From: Protula sp. h YS-2021
Lineage: Eukaryota > Annelida > Polychaeta > Sabellida > Serpulidae
Direction of reading: 5' to 3'
Assembly (NCBI GenBank): GCA_949752745.1
Contig: OX457027.1
Location: 57,850,053 to 57,914,052, forward strand
DNA: 64,000 bases
The translations under genes were made by a program, and so were the position numbers. The notes below the pieces were generated by a model, which was not told the DNA's origin, searched no databases, and saw nothing but the letters and a program-made list of their open reading frames with translations. Below are positions 18,701 to 31,393 of the stretch, piece after piece (the first letter of the stretch is position 1; each line of letters opens with the position of its first letter).

Positions 18701-21189
18701 TATCAGCGTTTGTAGACATCAATAAGTTTGCACAAATAGTCAAATTACCACTTATCTACTTTGTGTGTATTTTTCACATGTACTTTATGTATATTTTTCA
18801 AAACCACTCAAACTATAAGTGTGACTGACTTTAACTGTTTTAACTGAAAAACTTGTTGGTTAATTGTTACTGTCTGTAATTGCTCTTCATTTTTATTTCA
18901 TGTAAACAACCGAAATATTTCTTTGAAAAAAAGTAGCAACATTTGTGAAATGTAGTCAGAGCATCAATCTTACGTAAGACACACTTCATAAGACCCTCAG
19001 CAAATACAAGCTTGATTTAAATTTAATTTGTTTATATTTGAAAATTAATTATTATCTCTACAGGCGTAAGATAAATACGAAGATTTCATACTTCAGATTC
19101 TACCAGTCTAAATCATTAAATTTAATTATTCTCACAACAAGTAACCGCTGAAAACCCCAAAACTAGATTTAAGTACTTGCCTTAAAGTGGCATCTGTCAT
19201 ATGAAATAATTTTAGACAAGGTTTGAATTTAAACAATAAGCATCGTAGAAAACTCTCTTATGTCAGTTAATACTTGCTAAGTATGATATTTTCCTGAATA
19301 GCTGTTAATATGAATTTCACTGTCAACGACAACATTCCTCTCTTACTGTTTCTCCTTCTTTATTCAGTATAACTAACAGCTTTTTAAGATGCAGATCAAC
19401 AATTATCACTGTATCAGACGTTTTTAGCTATTAGATATGTATAAATATGTTAAACTATCCAGTAGAGTGACAACTATTCTTCAAAGTACAATTTAACAAT
19501 GTGCTAAACCTTATCATTTTTTGCCTTCTTTGTGATTACTTAAACCCATGCAATAGCACAACTTGTCAATTGCAGAGCTTCTCCGGTGCGCAGATAAAAG
19601 TCAATGAAGAAAGTAAGCTAATAACATTAACGAATACGTAGTTATTTTTCTGACACGCAAAGACCTCAAAATAAAATGAGAGAACTTACTGAGGCTCAAA
19701 TTTTTCTGTCGCGTTCATGTAAGATGTGTACGCTCCTTCTTTCTCCAAAGAAAGTTTCAGTCAGTCTTCTCAATGAACAATATCATTTTTACACAGCTAA
19801 TGGCGTTAGTTAAAAGAGAAATGAATGTAGGGTAGACTGATAAAATGTGTTTTTGTCCATGAATTTCTATTGGACGTCTTTCACCAAGTTCATCATCCAT
19901 AAACACATTACGTGTGTTTGGCGTAATCAGCTAATAATTTCACACTCGCAAAGGTTTCTCCGCTTTTCCTTTATGCAAAATGAAACACAGTAAAATGGCA
20001 TTTCGGTTTTCTAAGGCTTTCCGCAAGAATTTAGGTTGGTCATATTAAGCATCAAACAGGTCGCGATATGAATTTCAATTGCATTTAAATTCCATTTAAA
20101 TTCCTTCTCATGGATATTTTGCACAAAAAGCAATATTTTAATTTTTACATTTTTACATATACCAATATATAGAACCGAGAAAACCGAGAAAATACCAGAT
20201 TCAAATCATTCGAACACCTATTTTAACCGTTCCATTTTAAACTTTGAAAAGGTCACCCAATAATATTATCAGTCTATCAATTAACTTAAGTGTAAATCTA
20301 ATGACCTCAAAATTGCTTCCCTTACTCCGGTAAACCACTAATGTGAAATACATAATAATATCTGGATTGGTTTTGATTAATCAGTATTAATATAGAGGAA
20401 ATAGAACACTATCACGACCAAATTGATAATAAAAATAGTCTTTTGTAGCATCATTTTCACATTTTCATTCAAATTTTGAATATGTTCTTTTCAAATTTTA
20501 TTTGTTGCATGTATTAGAAAAAAACATACACAACAACAACCACGTACGTAACTGAAGCAAATGGCTTGTATTGTTTACCGAATTAGCAATTCGTTTAATG
20601 GCACTTATTGAACAAAACCAATACGTAGTTGTCCATTTTGACACTGCATAGAAATTGAAAGAAAATCTTGAAGTATGATATAAATGCTATAGCAAAGTAG
20701 TAAAAGCAACTATCATATCCCTGATTAAAATCTTACGTATTCGTAAGTTGGCTGGCATTATGTTATTTTAAGCTGTTATGAACACAAATACCTTATAACC
20801 AGTTGCAGGTTATATGAAGGCCACATATAATTGCTTTTCCAGTTGTTCCTTGCGTGTCACGTCGGCTCTTTGCAATTAATATTTTTGTGCTATTTTTTCC
20901 TTATTGCATTAGCAAGTTTTACATGTACTTGCTTTCGAAAGAATTATCTGTACTTGTGCTCTAAATTCTTGCCGAGAGAAGTTGTTAAAAGCAGAGTAAA
21001 CATTTATCCATTCAGGATTATGTCAAATTTTGATACTTACAACATGTCTTAAACACAATTCTTAACGCAAAAAAAGCCTAAACTGTTAATGGATTTTTTA
21101 ATGGTAGCACAGATAGTTGGTCACTGATGTCTATTCAATAGTTGTTGCTTGTGCATTGGGTTCCCAGTTCCTGGGTGTGATCGAAGTAA
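15791..21189. other. AT-rich intergenic stretch, no gene seen
   Basis: Unique-looking AT-rich DNA containing a perfect hairpin at 16,485-16,510. The longest frame (about 118 codons, minus strand, 17,198-17,554) has no recognisable domain and ordinary intergenic composition, so I do not call it. Confidence 0.55.
16485..16510. repeat. Perfect hairpin, 10-bp arms
   Basis: TTATGGCATC, 6-nt loop ATAAAC, GATGCCATAA. The arms are exact reverse complements. Too short for an animal microRNA precursor; a chance palindrome or protein-binding site is possible. Confidence 0.6.
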
Positions 21190-21840
21190 ATATAATGTAA
21201 TCTCTTTTGGGTACAAACAATCAAATTCAGTTTTCTAACCGTTTTCGAGATAATGGTCAAATTCCGGTTTTTGACCTTGACCATGACACATGAGGTCAAG
21301 ATCACCGAGGTTACCTCTTATATAACTTCTTTTAGGCCCAAAGGGTCGAAAATAAGCTCAAATCTCTAACTCTTTTCAAGATAATGGGCAATTTTTCTCT
21401 AACGGATTACGATATACAAAGATCTCATGACCTTGACCTTGACCATGAATGTCTAGATTCAAGCATCACTGCCATTGCCTACTAACACTGTACACGTGTT
21501 GAAACTAGGATTTGAGCGCTATTTCGCTATTTCCAGCAATTTTTCGTGATGAATATATTTTTTGACCTCAAGTTGACCTTGATCTTAAAGATCAATCTCA
21601 AAAAATTTTGCGGATTTCAGACAACTCATTGCCCTCTATATCTCTGCCAAATGCAGTTTTTCTAATACAAACCCTGTAGGAGGAGGAGGTGGAGGAGGAG
21701 AACCACTTTGAGGTCAAAAACACTTCGACCTCGATTTGACCTTGACCTTGAAAGTCAAGGTCAAAACAATTTACGGATTTCACGATATCTCATCACTCTC
21801 TAGCTCTGTGCCAAATTTTATCGTCCTAGGTCAAATAGCG
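21190..21840 (-). repeat. TGACCTTGA-rich interspersed repeat block
   Basis: Two sub-blocks. The first (about 21,190-21,470) is the reverse-complement counterpart of the repeat at 55,255-55,660: both contain the words GGGCCTAAAAGA, TTTTCGACCCTTT and an ATTATCTCGAAAACGGTTA-like phrase at about 130-bp spacing. The second (about 21,540-21,840) has two ~180-bp units sharing TTGACCTTGA..., CGGATTTCA... and GCCAAAT... segments, and a GAGGAGG run near 21,681. It contains a hairpin, TTGACCTTGAC / GTCAAGGTCAA, near 21,737-21,765. Non-coding; orientation is set relative to the 55-kb copy. Confidence 0.75.
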
Positions 21841-24800
21841 TAGGAAGCGTTTTCTGAAAACCTCAAGACTGAAAAGGAAGGAATAAAAAGCCAGAATTCT
21901 TAGCAAAGCATACCCAACTGTGTTTGCAAGTGGGAAAATAGATAAACGCTGGATAATTTCCCTTGCCGAGAAGAGTTCACACAGGTTAGTTACAAATTTA
22001 TTTATTTTGCCAATCACTCACATGTTTTAAGTAAAAAAAATGGTCGGTGACTCCCAAAAATATTAAAACTCTAATTTAGGATGGACATTATTTCAACGGA
22101 GCACGTGGTTTGATCAATAAAAGGAGGTCTGTCAGCATAATAAACATTTAAATGAACCAGAAATCCAACTACACTTGAACCTTGCCAGTCTTATTTAGTA
22201 TCTTACTAGCGCCTATTGGGAGTAAATTCAATCAATGCGATCTATTACTATATCAGATAATGCATCACGTAGAAAACAATGAGCAAAGGGTAAAACTACT
22301 CAATCTGATTTCAAATCCCAAGAGAACTGTCTTCCTCTTTTGTAGCAAAAGTGGTCTTTGCTAGATCTTCAATCAGAATTAAGTTCCCAAGGGTAAGTTT
22401 GCTATGAAAAACAAGAAGCTCGCAAAACTGGGACTTGAATTTTAAAGCTTTTAATATTTTGTGTTGTGAAACAATGGCAAACAAACACAATTTGTTCAAT
22501 GTATTCAATATTCCTGTCGCCTGTTTCCACTATGGAAGGGGCCAATACTCTTCAGTACAATAATAACAAACTAAACTGCTCTCTTAATTTAAATATTTCT
22601 TCTAAATAGTCGGCTTTACAACCCAAAACATACCAAACCTAATACAGATTGCAAGAATCACAAGTATTATCGCATAAATATTCTGTCTTAATATTTAATT
22701 AAATATAATTATGATTTGTGAATATTTCCTTTCAATAAAACTCTGAATTGTAACAACTTCACTTGTGTCATTGATGCCTTGCAAAACTGCAAAAGTGAGT
22801 ACACATTTGTTCAGTGTAAGTCTGCTACTTTCTTTCAGTACGTAAAGATTGATTGAAGAGTTGTACCTTTCGGCTATTGTCTTAAATAATGCAGTACTTG
22901 GCGCAGTAATAGATCACAGGAAGCAATTGGTTCTAGAGAACAAGAGATTTGGAATATTGGGTCAACTAAATTTATTACATAGCCGTAATAGTTGCACATC
23001 CAATGCTGTTGTAAATAAACAGATCGTTTTTCGATATCTATGTATCAAGCAAGCAGTTTTCAGCAAGACAAAGCATGTCGATGTACCAACAGAATTCGGC
23101 GAAGTTAATATCATAAATACAAATATGCTCTTTACAGTGATGTCAAAACAAAAGGAAATAAACTTTTTGTTTTGTAAACAAGTAGTTTCCTATTAAAAAC
23201 AGTGGGAACAGTTAATTAAGACCAGTTGGCCCTGTTTCACAGGGTCACTTCCAATTAAATGGGAAATGCTAAAGAAAACACTCAAATATTGAAGTGTTAT
23301 TATTTAAAGAAATGATACAAGAAAGAGCATTGTCATTGCGCTAAAATACCAAAATATCATAGTTTGAGAACACATTTCATCAACATTTTCTGTAGCTGAA
23401 TGCGGTAACAAATTTGTTCCGTCCAACAACGTTTAAAATGATAAATAAAGCGACCAATGCACACAAAACATAAACGTAAAGGCTTATTCCATGCACCTAT
23501 TTAGTTTGTTGTTTTTGTAAACAAAAAGCAATGTCTGTCCCAACCAAACCCATAATTCTTTAATATCCGCGTTCCATTTTTCTCTTTATTGAAATAAAAG
23601 ATTAATTTGTGCAAACATAATCATAGTTCTTTGCAAAGTCGAAGTCAAAGAATGTTCCGAATATTCCGAAAATTTGCATTATTATCAAATTATAGTAAAT
23701 TTTTAAGTACAGCACATCTCTCGCACTAACCAAAAACATAATGTCACCTTCACCCATCTCTCCAGCGCCAATCCACTTCATAAAGCCTGCACAATTCTTA
23801 AAATCTAACACGCTATCAACTTGCTACAGTTATTTAGGTGAAATAATAGGTCCACCCTGCGTTGATGGCTTTTTCAGGAATATTATTCTCTCTATCGTTT
23901 TCTAAAACGCCTCTCTGAGTCATATTTCTTAGCGTAAACATACAACTTGAGTGTTTAACTTTAAAACATTAGAGCCTATTATAACAGATAGACTTCATAA
24001 TGCACCACAACTGACTTTGACTTCTCGCTGAGTGACATGTTGCGCAATAGCTGTCGGTGAGTAAGGCAAAGTGAAAGTCAGCTACAGGTAATGTAACAAA
24101 CAGTATTCGGTCGACAGGTATGTCATCACTGTTTTCAAGTATCTGTCCAAGGAATGCAGGAACATTCGAGAATGTTTTGGACAAGAATGAAATCCACAGC
24201 GTTGTTTAATCATTCTGGTTAATTAACATAAGAGCCCAACATGCTGGAGAAGGTGGCGAATGTTAGATTCAGCGACTACAAAATATATAGTGTAATATTT
24301 GAACGCAGTGATGTCATACGCCTCCCTTGATTTTCTCATACAGGTCGATAGTTTATAGAGCTCTCCGACTGACCCAAGGAACGTGAGTTTGAAGTTGATT
24401 AAACTCTCTGTTTCGCGAGATATTTCACGCACAAAATATTCTTCAAAGTATATGTATATTACGCAATGTCGCCACATGTCGTAGTCATTTGCTCTACTCG
24501 CGACAAAACTGGTATGTTATGCCGGACAAGTTTTTAGTCGATCCAACATTTTGTTCTCGGCATATCATGCACACAACATTTTGTTCACAACAAACTGGCA
24601 CACACAAGTACACAAATATACACACAGAACGCACAAACCTTACACGTCTTCCTTTTTTCAGAAAGACATAATTACTTACCTTTATTGCTTCTAAATGTTC
24701 CTTTAAAATCCAATAAAATATCAACGCATTCATTCTGAGATTAATCAGGATCAATCATTAGTCTAAACGTTAACTCTCATACTTTGCGCAGTTGTTATAT

Positions 24801-27800
24801 TCTATTTACTATGAATTTCTAATTAAACTAAAACATCTTTTTCCGTTCTAATATTTTTCGTTATCTAATTTTTTATTATATTTTTGTTGTCTAATTCATA
24901 TCTTTATTTAGTGTGCATCATTACAACATAGCTCACATCAAAAGATGTGATGCTTAAACTATGCCGTTTACTGCAAACATCAAGCTATTTTATGTATTTT
25001 TTTAATCTCAGACAAAACGTGCAAAAGTAAACATCACTAGCGGTGTGTTTACTTTATTTCCTTTCTTTCTCGACGGTAAAGCAACAAAGGTAGCTGATGA
25101 GCTGCCAGATCGTTGGCTTGCCTTAAAAAGCGTTGCTCAATCAACAATAGCTAAACAGCACAGAAAAAACCACTATCTTTAACAAGTAATTTGCTGTTGA
25201 GCAGCGTTGTATTACAATCCCTAGCAATAGTTTTTACATGACAGGTATGGACGTAACAGAAGAGAGCAAGATGGCGTAACAAAGCCCATCATAGGCAAAC
25301 ACGCAACTCGAAACTCATCCCTTTATCCAAGCTCAGGCTTCTTTTTATTTAATGATATAGGATCGGCCAAACCACATATCATCGCTTTATGGAGTGAAAA
25401 CACGTTTGCTCTATACCAATGTTTACAATCATTGCAGAAAATAACTCCGTTTTATTTAGATATATATTTGTTGAAACACTCTATTCGGGGAAAATATTAA
25501 TTAGAGACAAATCAGGACCCAGCAAATTGTCATGAAATATGGTGTAAAATTTTAAAATTTGAGAAATATTCAATGAAACACTTTTTTGTAACGCTTGCTT
25601 TGTGTGGCACTTGCTTTTCGGCTGATGTTTATTGCATCACATCAATTTTACTACGGCAGCTTAATACTGCTTCTGCCGAGGCATCCATGGGAGACACATC
25701 CGCAACAACAATACCCCAAGTGCCGCAGTGAGTGCTAAAACTTGTAAATTACTACCACAAGACTATTTATTGTACTCTAGGGTAGTACAGTATACTAAGA
25801 AATTTGCCTCAGTGTTATATTTATCTTCCGTGCAGTGTTCAAAAGCCCTTACTTTTCAATGATAAGAATTTCATTTTAGAAAGTGTTGCATAGATACAGC
25901 CTTAGTACTTTGCCTTATATGAAGGTCACTTTATCGAGAATGCACCTTCCATTTCAAAATAAAAATCATAACATCAGTGTGAAGTGGAATGCGAGTAGCA
26001 AAGGGTGTTTGATTTGGATATGTTTGTTTATAATTCATAACATTACACATTCACTTGCAATATTCGTCTGTCTTTGTCTCGAAACATTATAAAAACTACA
26101 TTCTGAAATTAATTCAAACAATAATTAAAAAATCAACGCTACGTTTTTTATATGATCAAATTATTCATTGGAAATTGTTCTATTTCACCCAAAATCGCCC
26201 TCATAATTTTTCCTCCTCTATTGAAGATTCAGTTGCAGTAAAGAAAACTTTCTACCAATACCGTATTTAATTCAAGGCTTGCAGAGTAATTCTATTTGGA
26301 AAGAGAGAAGATACCGCACTGTCTGATCATAACGTCTATGATAAAAACGCCAACTGAAAAAGCTTGATGGATAAATTGTGCCCAAATAAACCGCTAAAAA
26401 GAATGAAGATGGAAGAAAGATCGCTGCTCACTCCCCACCGCTTCTAGTGCAATTAGCAATGGTGCTGTCTTCCACAACTAAATAATGCCAATGACTTTTT
26501 TGCAACGTCTCAAGCTGTTCTGCATCGAAAAGACATGTGATTTTTATTTAAGGTGCATTAAAAGTCCCTCTAGTAAACATCAGGTGTGGGATTTTAATTT
26601 CTACAGACAAGCGGCGCTTATATAAGATTTTTGCACGCCCGTATACATTATGGATACATCGGTTTTACAACTTTGTCTTGGTATCTCTCCTTAACATTTA
26701 CAAATTTAGGTGTTTTAATTGTGCATTTATTTGAATAGATTTCAATTTGTGGGTCGGTGTTTTATTTTAGTTATCCTTGTTTTGATTACCGGAGATTTTT
26801 TAATAAACTTTTTGGCAGTTAAAATGTTGCCCCTCAACTTTTAATCAGTCTATTAAATGAATATCTTATCCATAAACCATACATCTATTACCAGGTAAAA
26901 GGAAGTAATTTTTGTTTGCATCCATCTTATCAATGGATGCAAACAAAATGTGTCACATTTTCATATAAATGTCTCAAATATTGCCACCATTACAAAACCC
27001 ACTGTTTTCTTGTTATATTAAAATTAACAAAACGCAGTTTAAGTAATGATTTTTGCTTAGAAGAAGTAATTCATGACAGGTTCAAATATTAATTAATTTG
27101 TTGAAAGTGTAAAACATGAAATACACCTCTGTGCGCCGTTCTGATTTGCAGCGAGGTACTTCATTAATAATTAAAAATTTATTTAAAGCAGTTTATCTTC
27201 ATTGTGCGGCCGGGTCGATACCGGGATCTATTATGCGAAATAATCTATTATTAGATTTGCAAACTTAAAGTAATTTAAGTTATTTCAATTACCTAGATGC
27301 AAAATATTACATACAATTTTAATTACAACACACTTTACCATACCGAATAATATATCAAAAAGTTATAAGTTTCCTTAAATCAAACTGTGCGTATTCCTCA
27401 GAACTAGCCTAGACACATTATTCAGTAGCATATATACACCTACATGCCAAGAAGACCAAAATAAGATAAGAAGGGCTTTACCGTTATAACATATTTTCCT
27501 CATTATAGAACAGCGGGATTAGTGATTATGACGGCCCTCTAACACCTTTCAACACTAAGTCGAAACCATGTATCAATAAAATAAAATAAACAAAGGGACG
27601 ACTATAATTATTCTTAGTATTACCTTAAGCACGTCTTTGCATGAAGAACTGAGTGCACAGCAAACCATTTAAAATATAACACGTTTTAAGCTGCACTCTG
27701 CTAAGATAAAACAGATTAAGGCTTATCGTTACTGCTATGAAACCTTCATTTTATGGAATTATTTGTCTATGGCATGCACAATATAGATGCATATAGCTAT

Positions 27801-30469
27801 GGGGGTGTCTCCAGATAACATCACAAGTTAAACAGATGCGTTTTATTTCTAACGACTTTGATTACACTGGCATTTGAAGGTTATTGAGAAACATTACTTT
27901 GTCTGGAATATGTGTGATAAGATTCCACCTTATTATTTGTTAATCATAAGAAAATAATCACCTACGGTGCTCTAACAATTGAATGTCAGAAGAATAATTA
28001 GCTCATCCCAGGCAGCTCTGATAGATATCAACAGATGAAAGACTGCAAGGCTTCCAATGCCTATCTAAACAATATTTGTCAGTTTCCTTTACCAAAATCA
28101 ACACATAACGACCCTTACTTCTACACCAATAGCTAAGCGAATAACAAAAAGCGCGAAATCAAAGGACTTACCTCTGTTTGTTTGTAAGTAATCCAAGCCT
28201 ATTTATATCAAGCACATTGTTTTGTAAATGTTAGCAGATAAGAACCTGATATAATAACCTTCCTATTTTTTTATAGTTCAATAGCATTTCTGCTAAATAA
28301 ATCTGGAGATGCGCATCAAATTTCGCAAATGCACATTGTGCAATTAGGGAAATAGTCCATCAGCTGTCCACAACGTCTTTGTTAAGAACGGTTCTTATTT
28401 TGGGTGATAGTCTAGAAAATTTAAAACACAATGTTCTTTTAACTCGTTGATATTAAGTCAGTTAATGAATGAATATTTGTTATAAATTCCACTGCACCTA
28501 AAATGTTGACCCGGCTTCTTTTCCAAAATTCAAATTGGACTTTCCAGTTCTAAAAAGAAAAAACTGCTTGATGTTTTTTGTTTATATGAAGTGTTTTAAG
28601 ACAATACAAGAAGAAATGTGAAACATCCCCTATATAATTTTCGTCTGATATATCCAATGCTCAGTTGAGGCATTGTTTATTGACTTTTTTCTTCACTATT
28701 TCATTGCTATCCTTTTGAATGCACTGTTAATGCCAGTTTAGAACAACATTGTTTAAGCATGCCATACGTTGTTGGGCAGCGTGAGTTAATTGTCTTAGCT
28801 TTGCATTACAACTGCAGCAGTTGTTAATGCTCCTTGTGGGAAGATACAGAGCACAATGCTGGAACAATGGCAAGAATAATCTATTATTGAATATTTCTCC
28901 CCAGAGTGTGCAATTAATACACGCTGAGGCAACAAATCAATGGTTAATGCCTTGAATAGATACATAAACATCGCTCTCGTGAGCTAAGTGCAGATGATTA
29001 GTTTGCTATACAATGTTTATGTGAAGAGCAAACTATCACAGCTGTTTACTGTGTTCGCTGTAGGGAGCACGCCTTTTAATTACGCATTGCAACTCCTCAA
29101 AATAAATCAACATGCATTACAAATATTTTTTGCTGTAAAATTTAATATGTAGTACAACCCTTTTCTAGCTGAACTGTCCCATTCCCATGCCATAAGTGTG
29201 AAAACTACTAGCAAGTGAAAAGAAACGTTGCCACATATATGTTGCCACCCGTAATTGAAAAATTTCAGAACCTGGCGAAATATCATTGAAGATGTCACAT
29301 TTTTACACTCATAGAAGCAAAAAGTCATCGCTCTATTTATGAAATTCTGAAATGCAATTACATTGTTGCATTACCCGTATAATAAGGCATTTGCGCATTT
29401 GGTACCTGTTGATGAAAGAACAAATCAGAAATCCAAGACATTAAGAACGACTTGGTGACGTCACAGTTGGCACCACCAGAAAGAACAGGATGCTGTTACT
29501 TCTTTGTAGCAGGGCTTCAACTTCTCATTGTCTGCTGACTTGAACCCAAGTGAACAATTGCATTCTTTCTATGCTGGAGTGTAACTGGTTCCAGTTATAA
29601 CTTGTCTTACCCGAGATTACTTCTGATGATACAGGCAACTACGAGCCTTAGTGATACACGAGTAGCCGATAGTAAAAGTTCATTTTACATAGAAATATTA
29701 TTTGTAGAAAGAGAGTTGCTATGTTCTTGAAAGATAATGTGTGCTGGCATCCTTTGTAGTACATGTGGTTGGGCCAAACCGAAAGTTTTTTTCTCGAACA
29801 AGTTTTTATTGGGTCTAATTCGAAGCTTTAGTTTATTACAATCAGTTGGCTAACGCATGACGATGAAACAATTAAAGACAAAGAAAACAGTTCTACATGT
29901 GCTATTTACAGAGCCTCCTGCCAGGTAAAACAAAACAGCCATATTAGCTGCTATTAATAGTATAAACAGTTGGAAGCAATATCGCTTTGATTCTAAGTTC
30001 TTTTTCTGAGGATAAAACCCTGTCAAAAAGGACTCGAGTCGCAGAGTAATATACAGATAGCGACAAATAGCCAATGAGCTTGCTTTGACGCACCAAATTT
30101 TCCTAAATCACTTTATGCTCTAACATTCAGTGATATGCTTAGGACAGATCAAAGCCGATGATTTGCGCATATCGCACCAATGATGTTTGTGTTGGCTTTT
30201 CAGGTTTGAAACATGTGGTGCAATTTCATTGTGCTGCCACACCATCAAACCAGAACTATTCTAATCAAGGAGAAGAGTGACGAGGCCGTACCATTTTTTA
30301 AGGAAACTGTCCTGACTGGCTATTTTGTTTATTAAAATATATTTATTTTATTTACCTTGTGTTCTCTAACACCTTGTTTCGTTGTTATCACTCTGCTTAA
30401 GATAAAAACGAATACCAGCAGGAAGAACACAAAGGTGACACCTTACAGAATACAGAACATCTTAAAGGT
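21841..30469. other. AT-rich intergenic stretch, no gene seen
   Basis: About 8.6 kb of AT-rich unique-looking DNA. It includes a perfect 16-bp hairpin at 26,910-26,948. The longest frame (115 codons, plus strand, 22,849-23,196) has no family resemblance I can name and is not supported by splice or codon signals. From about 30,300 the sequence grades into the CATACCACATG-type degenerate minisatellite. Confidence 0.55.
26910..26948. repeat. Perfect hairpin, 16-bp arms, 7-nt loop
   Basis: Arms TTTTGTTTGCATCCAT and ATGGATGCAAACAAAA are exact reverse complements separated by CTTATCA. The stem does not extend further. Each arm carries TGTTTGC, a forkhead-type core, and ATGCAAA, an octamer-like word. 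The stem is shorter than an animal microRNA precursor. Confidence 0.75.
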
Positions 30470-30568
30470 TACTATACGTCATACCACATAAGGGTCACAA
30501 ACATCATACTATGAGTGTGTTAACCCATATGCGCGCTAGAGCACATGTGCGCCACACCACATACGGGT
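30470..30568. repeat. Degenerate minisatellite, left part
   Basis: Imperfect repeats of the type CATACCACATANGGGTCA (about 17-20 bp), for example near 30,481 and 30,553. The same type continues after 34,751, so the array was split by the 4.2-kb element. Its last eight bases, ATACGGGT, are the left target-site duplicate. Confidence 0.75.
30561..30568. repeat. Target-site duplication, left copy (ATACGGGT)
   Basis: Exactly repeated at 34,751-34,758, immediately outside the matching terminal inverted repeats. An 8-bp duplication is typical of hAT, P, Merlin, Zisupton and some other cut-and-paste superfamilies. Confidence 0.85.
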
Positions 30569-30838
30569 GTTCCGTTCTGTTTTGTCCGCTGTACCGAAAT
30601 GTCCGCTAATTACAAGCTGTTCCAAAATGTCCGCTAACCCCGTTCCAAAGTATCCGCTCGTTCCAAAGTGTCCGCTAACCCTGTTCCAAAGTATCCGCTC
30701 GTTCCATAATGTGCGCTAAACCTGTTCCAAAGTATCCGCTCGTTCCATAATGTCCGCTAAACCTGTTCCAAAGTGTCCGCTCGTCCTGGTTTGTCCGCTA
30801 ACCCCGTTCCGTTTTATCCGCTGGTAGTGTCCGCTAAA
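30569..30838 (+). repeat. Left terminal array of TCCGCT repeats (41-bp higher-order unit)
   Basis: Twelve TCCGCT words plus one TGCGCT variant, all in the same orientation and mostly about 20 bp apart. They alternate between forms such as TTCCAAAGTATCCGCTCG and TTCCATAATGTCCGCTAAA, giving a 41-bp double unit. Terminal and subterminal arrays of this sort often bind a transposase, but that role is inferred. Confidence 0.85.
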
Positions 30839-30870
30839 TCTTCAATTTTTAACCCAACCTACTTTGTCTT

Positions 30871-31240
30871 GTGACTTTTTTGTGACTATGTAACATCATG
30901 TGACATTATGTGACACTATGTGACTTTATGTGACTATGTTACATCATGTGACATTATGTGACATTATGTGACTTTATGTGACTATGTAACATCATGTCAC
31001 ATTATGTGACTTTATGTGACTTTATGTGACTCTGTGACATCATGTGACATTTACGACTTTATGTGACTCTGTGACATTATGTGACTTTGTGAGATTATGT
31101 GACTCTGTGACATCATGTGACATTATGTGACTCTGGGAGATTATGTGACTATGTGACATTATGTGACTTTATATGACTCTGTTACATCATGAGACATTAT
31201 GTGACATCATGTGACTATGTGACATCATATGGCTATATGA
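30871..31240 (+). repeat. 10-bp minisatellite, left arm (GTGACATTAT)
   Basis: Some 30-plus units of GTGACATTAT with variants (GTGACATCAT, GTGACTTTAT, GTGACTATG). The dominant period is 10 bp, close to one turn of B-DNA. Mirrored at about 33,997-34,366. Confidence 0.85.
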
Positions 31241-31320
31241 CTATGTGAGGACTATGTAATTGCTATGTCAGCATAATTAGTCTAACTATGTATGTAATTA
31301 TCAGACTGTTCATTAGACCA

Positions 31321-31393
31321 GCTCTGTTAGCTCACTTGGCAGAGCAGCGGACTCGTAAGCTGAAGATCGGTGGTTCGATCCCACCTAGGGGCA
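31321..31393 (+). tRNA. tRNA-like sequence, Thr(CGT)-type anticodon, probably a pseudogene or Pol III module
   Basis: The 73 bases divide as a standard tRNA: acceptor 7, D-arm GCTC/GAGC, anticodon loop CTCGTAA (anticodon CGT, threonine), T-arm GGTGG-TTCGATC-CCACC, discriminator A. D and T stems are perfect, and the A box (TAGCTCACTTGG) and B box (GGTTCGATCCC) fit Pol III promoter consensus. The acceptor stem has two mismatches and two G-T pairs and the anticodon stem two mismatches, so a functional tRNA is doubtful. A TTTT run begins about 12 bases downstream, as expected of a Pol III terminator. It sits in the left arm of the foldback element, transcribed toward the centre. Alternatives: tRNA-derived SINE head, or captured and decayed tRNA gene. 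The reading frame through it is an artefact. Confidence 0.7.

Noticed and set aside
22849..23196. 115-codon plus-strand frame in the desert
   Set aside because: No recognisable family, no splice or composition support, and a length expected by chance over 30 kb on six frames.
26910..26948. Hairpin as a microRNA precursor
   Set aside because: A 16-bp stem without extension is shorter than the roughly 30-bp stems of animal microRNA precursors.
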